Shown one piece after another: positions 27,331-36,341 of a stretch of DNA of 64,000 nucleotides. This stretch comes from an uncultured Bacteroides sp. GTDB lineage: Bacteria; Bacteroidota; Bacteroidia; Bacteroidales; Bacteroidaceae. The first letter of the stretch is position 1, and the number at the start of each line of letters is the position of its first letter. The stretch is from the NCBI GenBank assembly GCA_900552645.1, contig USAN01000004.1, positions 62,001 through 126,000 of the forward strand, read 5' to 3'. The position numbers were made by a program, and so were the translations under genes. A model generated the notes under the pieces. That model saw nothing but the letters and a program-made list of their open reading frames with translations, searched no databases and was not told where the DNA came from.

Positions 27331-27773
27331 ATCAGATCTTCACGTTGTTTCTTGTACAGTTCGTTGATTCTCTCCTTGTGCTGTTCCAGATGCTGGCGCA
27401 GCACGGTATCCACATATCCGCCTACTGAGATTTCCCCTCCGGCGATGTCGTTCACGATTCTGAGGATCTTGCCGTGGACGTCACGGCTGATATAGACACA
27501 TTGGCGGGTCTTTATCTCGTTGCGGCGCAGGAATAGCTCGTTGTAGTCCTCGTCCTGCCTTTTCCGGCGTCCACTTTCCCTCTGCGCTTTTTCCCGTGTT
27601 ACGGGTTGCACAGGAGATGGTTCCGGTGCGGCGGTGTCCTCTTCGGTCGGTGCAGCTGCGGGTACTTCCTGTGCGGGGCGCAGTGTCCCGTCCTGTGTGC
27701 GCCGCCCGATGGAGGCTAACAGCAGTTCCTCGTCGATGCCTTCCGTGTTCACTTTCCTGCTGCCCATGCTCAC
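27327..27773 (-). CDS. traB: Conjugative transposon protein TraB (DUF3408)
   Basis: A 148-aa DUF3408 protein. Variable proline/glutamate-rich first half; conserved second half with CVYISRDVHGKILRIVNDIAG then GGYVDTVLRQHLEQH, again ribbon-helix-helix-like. It overlaps the traA stop (ATGA at 27770-27773) and the traC start, so traA-traB-traC are translationally coupled. Confidence 0.8.
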   Translation of the reverse strand: MSMGSRKVNTEGIDEELLLASIGRRTQDGTLRPAQEVPAAAPTEEDTAAPEPSPVQPVTREKAQRESGRRKRQDEDYNELFLRRNEIKTRQCVYISRDVHGKILRIVNDIAGGEISVGGYVDTVLRQHLEQHKERINELYKKQREDLI

Positions 27774-28531
27774 TGCGGTCTGATGATGTCGCTTATCTCT
27801 TCGGAAAACTCCCGGATGCCACTCCCTTTCAGCAGTGCCGTGTCCATCGGGAAGATGGTGGAGCGGAAAACGCTCTTGCGCTCTTCCGAAAGGTCACGGC
27901 GGAACTTCTTGCTGTCGGGCAAGCGGGTGGAAAGTACCGGAAAGCCCATTTCGGCTATCACTTCCTCGTAGATGCCGTACAAGTCGTTCCTCTCCCTGCC
28001 GTCCACCATCGTCCAGAACAGATGCAGCCCCTTTGTTTTCGCCTGTCCGGTAGTCATCAGCCTGTCGCGGAACATCGTGACGAATTTCAGGGTACTCTCC
28101 ACGACAAAGCGGTCGGCACTCAGCGGAGTGAAAATGTAGTCCATCTGCGAGAGCGTCTTTATCACGCCGTTGCTTCGGAGTGTGCCGGGCATGTCGAAGA
28201 ACACCACGTCGGGTTTCACGTCCTCAGTGGCAATCATCCTCTCGGCATCGTCGAGGGCGTTCACCGCATTGCTTTTGACGATGGTGTAGGCGTTCTTTTT
28301 GATCCGGCGGAAATGGTCGCAAGCGAGAGCCTTGAAGTAGGTGCTGCTGTCGATAAGCCCCATTTCGTGTTCGCGCAGCCCGTGGATGCTGTGCTGCGGG
28401 TCGTCGCAGTCCACGACGGCGACATTGTAGCCTTTCACGTTGTGCAGGTAGCTGGCGGCAAGTGCCGTGACAGTGGATTTGCCGATGCCACCTTTCTGTG
28501 TTGCGAATGCAACGAAGATTTCCTTACTCAT
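27770..28531 (-). CDS. traA: TraA, ParA/MinD-type ATPase
   Basis: Start chosen at ATG 28531 (MSKEIFVAFATQKGGIGKST), which puts the deviant Walker A motif QKGGIGKST at residues 12-20 as usual for ParA. 253 aa, normal for TraA. DVVFFDMPGTLRSNGVIKTL is the Walker B/switch region. Such ATPases accompany Bacteroides tra operons and may position transfer proteins or the DNA. An open frame continues upstream to 28855 without a stop; see the rejected list. First gene of the tra operon. Confidence 0.87.
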   Translation of the reverse strand: MSKEIFVAFATQKGGIGKSTVTALAASYLHNVKGYNVAVVDCDDPQHSIHGLREHEMGLIDSSTYFKALACDHFRRIKKNAYTIVKSNAVNALDDAERMIATEDVKPDVVFFDMPGTLRSNGVIKTLSQMDYIFTPLSADRFVVESTLKFVTMFRDRLMTTGQAKTKGLHLFWTMVDGRERNDLYGIYEEVIAEMGFPVLSTRLPDSKKFRRDLSEERKSVFRSTIFPMDTALLKGSGIREFSEEISDIIRPQ

Positions 28532-28855
28532 AGTTCCATTTATTTTAATTGTTGATGATTTGTTTTTCTGTTTCCATACGGATTTGGCTGTCGCACCATC
28601 CGCTTCCGTGACTACACACGCAGGCGGGTCGTCGCGTATCCGGTTCTGTGGTGAAGCGGTGCGTCGGACAAATGGTGATTGACGACATTGCGTCATGAAG
28701 TCATTGAATCCATACGTCACCGAATTGTCGGAGAACCGGGTTTCCGACGGTTCGGGTATCCGTTTCGGCAAGTATCCGAAGAAGCGGATTTCCGGGTATT
28801 TGAATGTTCCGTTTATCATATCTTCAAATCGTTCGTTTCTTGAATCATGCTGCAA

Positions 28856-29240
28856 ATAAACAAGTATATTTTGGAACTTGTATCACTTCTCCGGCAAGTG
28901 GCAGCACGTTGCGCCGGTTGGCACTGATTGTCCGGGTCAAGCCTCTGTCGGACATCGCCTTAAGGGCGTAACTTTGCACCCGAACGGCAGGGTACGCCGC
29001 AGGTAGCGCAGCCCGGAGTTTGAAAGGAATCATCCCCAATCCGTCCCCGACGGATTTTTATGTTCACCTGAACATAGCAAGATGTCTTTTCAGCCGCTCA
29101 AAATATTTTGAGCAGCCACGAAAAGCACTTGCCCTTGCAGGGGGCGGGCTTTCCCTCCGAAGTCGGGAAGCCTTTCAGAACTGCGGTGCTGTAATCCGAA
29201 GCGGCGGCTTATGCCGTCAATCCGCTAAATCCAAAGTAAT
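28856..29240. other. oriT candidate between tra and mob genes
   Basis: No gene. The region holds three strong inverted repeats: ATGTTCA-CC-TGAACAT at 29060-29075; the 18-bp perfect palindrome GCTCAAAATATTTTGAGC at 29096-29113; and GGCTTTCCC/GGGAAGCC at 29147-29172 around TCCGAAGTC. Hairpins next to mobA are the usual setting of CTnDOT-family oriT, and CTnDOT's oriT is known to lie just upstream of mobA. The nick site itself cannot be seen. Confidence 0.6.
29222..29240 (+). repeat. Start-proximal repeat motif before mobA
   Basis: CCGCTAAATCCAAAGTAAT directly precedes the mobA ATG; the first 17 bases are identical to the copy before the DUF1896 gene on the other strand. Confidence 0.65.
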
Positions 29241-29669
29241 ATGAAAGAGAAAAGGAAAAGCAAATCAGGGAGAAATCCCAAACTTGATCCGGCGGTGTAC
29301 CGGTACACCGTCCGTTTCAACGAGGAGGAACACAACCGTTTCCTCGCCATGTTCGGAAAATCGGGTGTCTATGCACGGTCTGTTTTCCTCAAAGCGCACT
29401 TCTTCGGGCAACCGTTCAAGGTGCTGAAGGTGGACAAGACGTTGGTGGACTATTACACCAAACTGTCGGATTTTCATGCACAATTCCGTGCCGTGGGTAC
29501 GAATTACAACCAAGTCGTGAAGGAACTGAGGCTGCATTTTTCAGAGAAAAAGGCGATGGCGTTGCTCTACAAATTAGAGCAACACACCGTCGAACTCGTG
29601 AAACTGAGCCGCCGGATTGTGGAACTTTCAAGGGAAATGGAGGCAAAATGGTCGCAAAAATCAGTGTAG
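29241..29669 (+). CDS. mobA: MobA, relaxosome accessory protein
   Basis: A 142-aa basic protein starting MKEKRKSKSGRNPKLDP. The region YRYTVRFNEEEHNRFLAMF followed by helices resembles the ribbon-helix-helix mobilization proteins (MobA/MobC type) that bind oriT and help the relaxase. It overlaps mobB by 22 bp. Matches MobA of CTnDOT in size and place. Confidence 0.87.
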   Translation: MKEKRKSKSGRNPKLDPAVYRYTVRFNEEEHNRFLAMFGKSGVYARSVFLKAHFFGQPFKVLKVDKTLVDYYTKLSDFHAQFRAVGTNYNQVVKELRLHFSEKKAMALLYKLEQHTVELVKLSRRIVELSREMEAKWSQKSV

Positions 29670-30895
29670 GAAGTTCGTTGTACGGCGCGATTGCCTACAA
29701 CGGGGAGAAGATTAACGAGGCGCAGGGGCGGCTTCTCACCACCAACCGCATCTACAATGACGGTTCGGGAACGGTGGACATAGGCAAGGCGATGGAGGGT
29801 TTTCTCACCTTCCTGCCACCGCAGATGAAGATCGAGAAGCCGGTGGTGCATATCTCTCTCAACCCGCACCCGGAGGATGTGCTGACCGATATTGAGTTGC
29901 AGAATATCGCCCGCGAGTATCTGGAAAAACTCGGTTTCGGAAACCAGCCTTATCTTGTATTCAAGCACGAGGACATCGACCGCCACCACCTGCACATCGT
30001 GACGGTCAACGTGGACGAGAACGGGAAAAGGCTCAACCGGGATTTTCTCTACCGCCGCAGCGACCGTATCCGCAGGGAACTGGAACAGAAGTACGGATTG
30101 CATCCGGCAGAACGTAAAAATCAGAGATTGGATAATCCGTTGCGCAAGGTGGCCGCATCGGCAGGTGATGTGAAGAAGCAGGTAGGCAACACCGTGAAGG
30201 CTCTGAATGGGCAGTACCGTTTCCAGACGATGGGCGAATACCGTGCGCTCCTTTCCTTATATAATATGACGGTGGAGGAAGCGAGGGGCAACGTGCGCGG
30301 ACGGGAGTATCACGGGCTGGTCTATTCCGTCACGGACGACAAGGGTAACAAGGTGGGCAACCCGTTCAAATCCTCGCTTTTCGGGAAGTCCGCAGGCTAT
30401 GAAGCCGTACAGAAGAAGTTTGTCCGTTCCAAATCGGAAATCAAGGATAGGAAACTGGCAGACATGACGAAACGCACCGTCCTTTCCGTGCTGCAAGGCA
30501 CTTATGACAAGGACAAATTTGTATCCCAACTCAAAGAGAAGGGCATCGACACCGTACTGCGCTACACAGAGGAAGGGCGCATCTATGGGGCTACCTTCAT
30601 CGACCACCGCACGGGATGCGTGCTGAACGGTTCGCGCATGGGTAAGGAGCTTTCGGCGAATGCCTTGCAGGAACACTTCACCCTGCCATACGCCGGACAA
30701 CCGCCGATACCGCTATCCATCCCTGTGGATGCTGCGGACAAGGCACACGGGCAGACCGCCTACGACAGTGAAGATATATCGGGCGGTATGGGCTTGCTCA
30801 CTCCCGAAGGTCCGGCGGTAGATGCCGAGGAAGAGGCTTTCATCCGGGCGATGAAGCGCAAAAAGAAGAAAAAACGCAAGGGCTTGGGTATGTAA
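29648..30895 (+). CDS. mobB: MobB relaxase
   Basis: A 415-aa MOBP-like relaxase. The N-terminal catalytic region contains LYGAIAYNGEK with a candidate catalytic tyrosine, and the histidine-rich HUH-like motif KHEDIDRHHLHIVTVNVDENG near residues 110-130. It nicks oriT and stays bound to the DNA end led into the recipient. The C-terminus is lysine-rich (KRKKKKKRKG). Coupled to mobA by overlap and followed by mobC. Confidence 0.9.
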   Translation: MVAKISVGSSLYGAIAYNGEKINEAQGRLLTTNRIYNDGSGTVDIGKAMEGFLTFLPPQMKIEKPVVHISLNPHPEDVLTDIELQNIAREYLEKLGFGNQPYLVFKHEDIDRHHLHIVTVNVDENGKRLNRDFLYRRSDRIRRELEQKYGLHPAERKNQRLDNPLRKVAASAGDVKKQVGNTVKALNGQYRFQTMGEYRALLSLYNMTVEEARGNVRGREYHGLVYSVTDDKGNKVGNPFKSSLFGKSAGYEAVQKKFVRSKSEIKDRKLADMTKRTVLSVLQGTYDKDKFVSQLKEKGIDTVLRYTEEGRIYGATFIDHRTGCVLNGSRMGKELSANALQEHFTLPYAGQPPIPLSIPVDAADKAHGQTAYDSEDISGGMGLLTPEGPAVDAEEEAFIRAMKRKKKKKRKGLGM

Positions 30896-30925
30896 TCAGA
30901 GTATCAACAATTAAAAAATCAATGT

Positions 30926-32944
30926 ATGTCACAACAAGAAGACGATTTGAGGGCATTGGCGAAAATCATGGATTTTCTGCGTGCCGTGAGTATCATTTTA
31001 GTGGTCATGAACGTGTACTGGTTCTGCTACGAAGCCATCCGGCTGTGGGGCGTGAACATCGGCGTGGTGGACAAAATCCTTCTGAACTTCGACCGCACGG
31101 CGGGGCTGTTCCATTCCATTCTCTACACGAAGCTGTTTTCCGTCCTTTTGCTTGCCTTGTCCTGTCTGGGTACGAAGGGTGTCAAGGGTGAGAAAATCAC
31201 TTGGGGGAGAATCTGGACAGCATTTGCCGTCGGGTTCGTGCTGTTTTTCCTGAACTGGTGGTTGCTGCCCCTGCCGCTGCCGCTTGAAGCGGTGACGGGA
31301 CTGTATGTCCTTACCATTGGAACGGGCTATGTCTGCCTGTTGATGGGTGGTCTGTGGATGAGCCGCCTGTTGAAACACAATTTGATGGAGGATGTTTTCA
31401 ACAACGAGAACGAGAGTTTCATGCAGGAAACGAGGCTTATCGAAAGCGAGTATTCGGTCAATCTGCCGACACGTTTCTATTACAGGAAACGCTGGAACAA
31501 CGGTTGGATCAATGTAGTTAATCCCTTCCGTGCGTCCATCGTGTTGGGTACGCCGGGCAGCGGCAAGTCCTATGCCGTGGTAAACAATTTTATCAAGCAA
31601 CAGATTGAAAAGGGCTTTAGTCAATACATCTACGATTTCAAGTATCCCGACCTATCTACTATTGCCTACAACCATTTGCTGAACCACCCGGACGGCTACA
31701 AGGTAAAGCCGAAGTTCTATGTGATCAACTTCGACGACCCGCGACGCTCTCATCGGTGCAATCCCATTCACCCGGATTTTATGGAAGATATTACGGATGC
31801 CTATGAGAGTGCCTACACAATAATGCTCAACCTCAATAAAACGTGGGTGCAAAAGCAGGGCGACTTCTTCGTGGAGTCACCTATCATTCTGTTTGCCAGT
31901 ATTATCTGGTATCTCAAAATCTATCAGAACGGGAAGTTTTGCACGTTTCCCCATGCTATCGAGTTTCTGAACCGCCGTTACGAGGATATATTTCCGATAC
32001 TGACCTCTTATCCGGAGCTGGAGAACTACCTTTCGCCGTTCATGGATGCGTGGCTTGGAGGGGCTGCGGAGCAGCTCATGGGTCAGATAGCGTCGGCAAA
32101 AATCCCGCTTTCGAGGATGATTTCACCGCAGCTCTACTGGGTGATGTCAGACAGCGAGTTTACGCTGGACATCAACAATCCCGAAGAGCCGAAAATCCTC
32201 TGCGTGGGTAACAATCCCGACCGTCAGAATATCTACGGTGCGGCACTCGGTCTGTATAATTCCCGTATCGTGAAGCTCATCAACAAGAAGGGGATGCTGA
32301 AGTCATCGGTCATCATCGACGAGTTGCCCACAATATACTTCAAAGGGTTGGACAATCTTATAGCTACCGCCCGAAGCAACAAGGTTGCCGTGTGTCTGGG
32401 CTTTCAGGATTTCAGCCAGTTAGTGCGTGACTACGGGGACAAAGAGGCGAAAGTGGTGATGAACACTGTCGGCAATATTTTCTCCGGTCAGGTGGTGGGG
32501 GAAACAGCCAAGACGCTCTCCGAGCGGTTCGGTAAGGTGTTGCAGAAACGGCAGTCCATCTCCATCAACCGGCAGGATGTTTCCACCTCCATCAACACGC
32601 AGATGGACGCGCTCATTCCACCGAGTAAGATTTCCGGGCTTACGCAGGGAATGTTTGTCGGTTCTGTATCCGACAACTTCAACGAGCGTATCGAGCAGAA
32701 GATTTTTCATTGCGAGATTGTGGTGGATGCCGAAAAGGTGAAACGGGAAGAAAGTGCCTACAAGAAAATTCCCGTCATTACAAACTTCACGGACGAGGAC
32801 GGCAACGACCGCATGAAGGAAACGGTGCAGGCGAACTACCGGCGCATCAAGGAAGAGGTGAAGCAGATTGTGCAGGAGGAACTGGAGCGTATCAAAAACG
32901 ATCCGGTGCTGTGTAAACTGCTACCAGATAATGAGACTGTCTAA
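30926..32944 (+). CDS. mobC: MobC, VirD4/TraG-type coupling protein
   Basis: A 672-aa type IV coupling protein. N-terminal membrane segments (about residues 15-40, 65-140), Walker A GTPGSGKSYAVVN near residue 210, Walker B VIIDELPTIYF near 465, and a late QDFSQLVRDYG. It connects the MobB-DNA complex to the Tra channel at the inner membrane. Its stop codon lies inside the left arm of a nested inverted repeat (32938), which also ends the convergent cargo gene block. Confidence 0.92.
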   Translation: MSQQEDDLRALAKIMDFLRAVSIILVVMNVYWFCYEAIRLWGVNIGVVDKILLNFDRTAGLFHSILYTKLFSVLLLALSCLGTKGVKGEKITWGRIWTAFAVGFVLFFLNWWLLPLPLPLEAVTGLYVLTIGTGYVCLLMGGLWMSRLLKHNLMEDVFNNENESFMQETRLIESEYSVNLPTRFYYRKRWNNGWINVVNPFRASIVLGTPGSGKSYAVVNNFIKQQIEKGFSQYIYDFKYPDLSTIAYNHLLNHPDGYKVKPKFYVINFDDPRRSHRCNPIHPDFMEDITDAYESAYTIMLNLNKTWVQKQGDFFVESPIILFASIIWYLKIYQNGKFCTFPHAIEFLNRRYEDIFPILTSYPELENYLSPFMDAWLGGAAEQLMGQIASAKIPLSRMISPQLYWVMSDSEFTLDINNPEEPKILCVGNNPDRQNIYGAALGLYNSRIVKLINKKGMLKSSVIIDELPTIYFKGLDNLIATARSNKVAVCLGFQDFSQLVRDYGDKEAKVVMNTVGNIFSGQVVGETAKTLSERFGKVLQKRQSISINRQDVSTSINTQMDALIPPSKISGLTQGMFVGSVSDNFNERIEQKIFHCEIVVDAEKVKREESAYKKIPVITNFTDEDGNDRMKETVQANYRRIKEEVKQIVQEELERIKNDPVLCKLLPDNETV

Positions 32945-33070
32945 CAAGTCCCCAAAATTGAAAATTATCCCTATCGAAGTTTGAAGTGACCCCCAAAAGT
33001 TGGATACAATTTTTTTGGGGGGCACTTCAGTTCTGACGGGTAAAATCGTAAAATTCGGACTTGTTAGACA
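32938..33070. repeat. Nested inverted repeat element (133 bp)
   Basis: Outer 14-bp perfect inverted repeats: TGTCTAACAAGTCC at 32938-32951 and GGACTTGTTAGACA at 33057-33070. Inside lies a second pair, TGAAGTGACCCCCAAAA and TTTTGGGGGGCACTTCA, that would form a long hairpin. No reading frame. The outer repeats look like insertion-element termini (a MITE or solo remnant); the whole may also serve as a bidirectional terminator between mobC and the convergent cargo. Confidence 0.65.
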
Positions 33071-33075
33071 AATAC

Positions 33076-35223
33076 TTACGCGGTTTCAACCTCAGGTACT
33101 GAATCTATCGAATTGACAAATTTAACCAATTGCGGATCTGAATCTTTTTGTATGAGGTTTCGGAGACTCTTTTTCAATTCATAAGCATCATCCCCTGCTG
33201 TATTTATTAAATCCATATAAAAATCTTTGTTTTGCAGAATCAATGAACGGCATGCCCCATCGGAAATTACAGGTTTCACTATTTTATCAATAACGTCTCC
33301 AGCTTGACTTTTCAAATTACCATGCGATCTAAGCCATGTTTCGAAAAATTGAAACTTTATTGCATTGATAGTCTTTTTACCGATGCAGAAATCATTTCTT
33401 ATATCGGTAACTGTCGATTTAATTTTTCGTTTATCCAATCTTTCAACTATATTCTTGAAACAATTAGGGAAAGGATTCAAACTTTGAGTTCCAGAAGCAA
33501 TATCCATCAGAATCTTTTTGCCAAATTCAGTCAAGTTATCTGGCAAGGATTTGATTTTAGCCAGTAAATGTTTTATTGCGACAAACCAATAATATGATGT
33601 ATGTGCTGTTCTTTGGGCGTATAATGTATCAACACTTATTTCAGACAACGCTTCGAACGCTATTTTATTGATATGATCGGTCAGGACATTGCTTATTTTA
33701 GTGGTCAAATCGTAAAAAGATGCGTCAGGAATTACATCTTTAATATTGTTCTTAGTGATATACTTATCCAAATCGGTATTCCACTCTGCTAAATGCTCGA
33801 TAAATACCTCATCCGTTACACCTATTCTGTTCTTAATATCTTCAAATTGGGGCAATATGTCTGAGAGCAATAATTTATAGCCAAGTTTATGATTTACCAT
33901 GTATTGTAGTGTTTCATTTAATAGCGGTATATTCCATCCCACACTATTTACTAATAAGTCTCCATGATCCACATAATAGTCCATGAGTTCTGCAACATAT
34001 TTTATATCTCCACCCTCTATTAAGGAAACGGAATGACCATGTGCCAATTGCATGGCGACTAAATCGTAATATCCAGACTCTTTAATGTTTCGGCCATCAG
34101 TTTCTAATTCAGAATGCAACTGATTTATGTAGGTTGAATCTAACGTTACAGGTAAAGGTCTTTCTTCGTCAGATGCCAATAAACGATAGGTTGTAAATAT
34201 AGCCCCTATATTATCTTTATTTACATTCTGTTCATCAATGCAATTCGTGATCGCTTGCAAAAGCGTTGGAAACGTATAGGTAGAATTATCTTTTAACGTT
34301 TTTACAATATCTGCATGGTCGAAATTATCGGGTAGTAAGTTTGCCAAATAATTATCGAGCGCCTCCGAATTTGTTGCTACTTGATAATATTTATATGCTT
34401 TAGTTGTCGCGTTATCCCGATAGGCAGCATCTGTTGCATTTGCAGCTTGAATATAATCGATAAATGTATTTGGCTTGACTGTTTTTGCTTCAATCAATGA
34501 CGTAAAATCGCACGCCAACTTATTTTGCGCAATAAACCTGTCTATTGCATCTAACGTTTTGAAATAGTCGCCGCCATTGAAGTCATTGAACCGAACTATC
34601 TTCTTATATAATTGAGCAATCACATGGTTTTGGCTTTCCGTGTCTAAATGCAACAGCAGTTCTTGGTATTCGACAGGGAACACCTGCTTCTCTATGGATT
34701 CTTTTAATTTCAATTGTGCTATTCTTTGCCATACACGCAGAATAACATCGCTCTTTCGAGTTAATTTATGCAAACAATGTATAATCTTATCGATAAGCGC
34801 ATTGTCCATACATTGTATAACTTCTTCTAATACAGTGTCAAATTGTTTATTAGTCTCTGCATATTGATTTATGTCGTGGTCTTCTTCTCCGTTGATGCAG
34901 CCTTCAATATATTTTTTCAATGGAATTTGTCGAGCATCTTCAACATCGACACCATATACCAAAGCTGCAATTTCGCGTTGTGTTTGCAGATCATTGTTAA
35001 TTATTGTTTGAATGCCATTCAGATAGTCGCCGGACAATATTTGTTCTACTGGATTTGCCAGAATATCCGTCTTCTTCAAACAGAACAATGCTATGTTTAT
35101 CATCAAAATTTCGTTACACCACTCTTGTTTAAGAGCGACCATCTCATTGATATATGATATAATTTCCCTAACATTGGCATTAGGATTTACCAATCTGAAT
35201 ATCCGATTTATAGTTCGCTTCAT
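33076..35223 (-). CDS. C-terminal part of a split KAP-type NTPase
   Basis: The frame is open from 35310, but similarity to KAP proteins begins at MKRTINRIFRLVNPNANVR (ATG 35223, 715 aa). The stretch RLVNPNANVREIISYINEMVAL matches the NPRxIKxFIN segment that normally follows the KAP ATPase core in the same polypeptide. The preceding gene carries that core in another frame and ends within this region, so one ancestral protein of about 1,080 aa seems to be split by a frameshift. The rest is a helical repeat-like domain with no named family. AT-rich codon use sets it apart from the tra genes. Confidence 0.7.
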   Translation of the reverse strand: MKRTINRIFRLVNPNANVREIISYINEMVALKQEWCNEILMINIALFCLKKTDILANPVEQILSGDYLNGIQTIINNDLQTQREIAALVYGVDVEDARQIPLKKYIEGCINGEEDHDINQYAETNKQFDTVLEEVIQCMDNALIDKIIHCLHKLTRKSDVILRVWQRIAQLKLKESIEKQVFPVEYQELLLHLDTESQNHVIAQLYKKIVRFNDFNGGDYFKTLDAIDRFIAQNKLACDFTSLIEAKTVKPNTFIDYIQAANATDAAYRDNATTKAYKYYQVATNSEALDNYLANLLPDNFDHADIVKTLKDNSTYTFPTLLQAITNCIDEQNVNKDNIGAIFTTYRLLASDEERPLPVTLDSTYINQLHSELETDGRNIKESGYYDLVAMQLAHGHSVSLIEGGDIKYVAELMDYYVDHGDLLVNSVGWNIPLLNETLQYMVNHKLGYKLLLSDILPQFEDIKNRIGVTDEVFIEHLAEWNTDLDKYITKNNIKDVIPDASFYDLTTKISNVLTDHINKIAFEALSEISVDTLYAQRTAHTSYYWFVAIKHLLAKIKSLPDNLTEFGKKILMDIASGTQSLNPFPNCFKNIVERLDKRKIKSTVTDIRNDFCIGKKTINAIKFQFFETWLRSHGNLKSQAGDVIDKIVKPVISDGACRSLILQNKDFYMDLINTAGDDAYELKKSLRNLIQKDSDPQLVKFVNSIDSVPEVETA

Positions 35224-36325
35224 TTTCTGTTTCTCCAAATGCTTCAACAAACAGTTTGTTGAATATACTTCGATAGTCGGTAATAACAGGAGGAGCAACA
35301 CGATAAACAATAGGGAAAGTTTTATTGATAAAATACTTGGTCAGTTGTTTCGTTTGTTCGTCGGTCTCATCTCCGAATGCACAAGCTAAATGTGTTTCAT
35401 CGAAAGGAATAACAGCCCAAACATTTTCAAAACCGCTATCGGCGAAGAACGTATGGATAGAAGACCATAATTCTTTTACTTTTTCAGCGGGGAGACGATC
35501 CATGTTGTCAAAAACAAGGACTAATTTACGTTGTCCTTTTTCCTTGATAAAATCAGAAATGTCTTGCATCCATGTTTTGAACTCGTAAACCGTTGGTTCG
35601 TCTTCGCTCAAAGTCTCATAGCAAACGTCCTTTTCGACTTTATCTTGATAAATAGCTAACATATAACTCCATCCATATTTATGATCTTTGCTATATGCCC
35701 ATTTCCAAACGCACAATGCAATAAGAACTGGCAGTGCAGCTATGATAATAGACAATAAAGAAAACCACCATGTTGTGGGTGTAGGTTTTACTGCATACGC
35801 AATAAATGTAAATATCGGAGTTAAAACTGCAACCAAAAATGCCGCAACCATACCATTACTGATAAGGGGATATTTTTCGGTTACGGTCTCCGTTTTACGG
35901 GCTAATAAATATTTCAGCTTTTCAGACCATGATACGGTTTTCGTACCTCCACCTTTGACTTTTATTGTTGCATTTCCAGATAGGATACCATCATCAATAA
36001 GTTTGCTTGTAAGCAATTCCAATATAGAGCGGCGTTGCAAGTCCTCTTGATGTCCCCATGCGTCATACTCAAAAAAGTAATAGTCGTCTGATAATTCACG
36101 TTCCAACATTTTAACCACGTTGGATTTTCCAGATCCCCAAATACCTTCGATGCCGATAATTCGAGGTAAAGTACATTCCTCATCCAATGAATCATTCTGA
36201 CAAAAATGGCGAGCAATAGTTTTTGCCAACCTTTCTTGCGAACCTCCATCGAATTTGTCAATACCACACGGTTTATTTTGGATAAACCGCGGATATTGCT
36301 GTTTGGATTGTAGTTTTGTTTCCAT
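35180..36325 (-). pseudogene. KAP-family P-loop NTPase, N-terminal part (frameshifted)
   Basis: A 381-aa frame with Walker A GIEGIWGSGKSNVVKML (residues 58-74), two membrane segments near 150-210 (VAAFLVAVLTPIFTFIAYAV and LLSIIIAALPVLIALCVW), and Walker B LVLVFDNMDRL near 275. This is the standard KAP layout with membrane helices inserted in the ATPase domain. The frame ends soon after SIFNKLFVEAFGETENEA, just where the other frame takes up the conserved NPNANVREI segment. A one-base change in the TTTT run at 35223-35226 (plus strand) would reconnect them. It may be broken, or expressed as two coupled proteins. Confidence 0.75.
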
Positions 36326-36341
36326 ATACGTAATTTATTGA

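Noticed and set aside
28532..28855. Open frame extending TraA upstream by 108 codons (MQHDSRNERFEDMINGTF...).
   Set aside because: The ParA motif belongs near the N-terminus and the ATG at 28531 fits; the extension has no recognisable domain. It is stop-free, so a separate short upstream gene cannot be fully excluded.
35224..35310. N-terminal 29 codons of the second KAP frame (MFIVLLLLLLPTIEVYST...).
   Set aside because: It looks like a signal peptide but lies in the overlap with the first KAP frame; it is a reading of the wrong frame of that gene.
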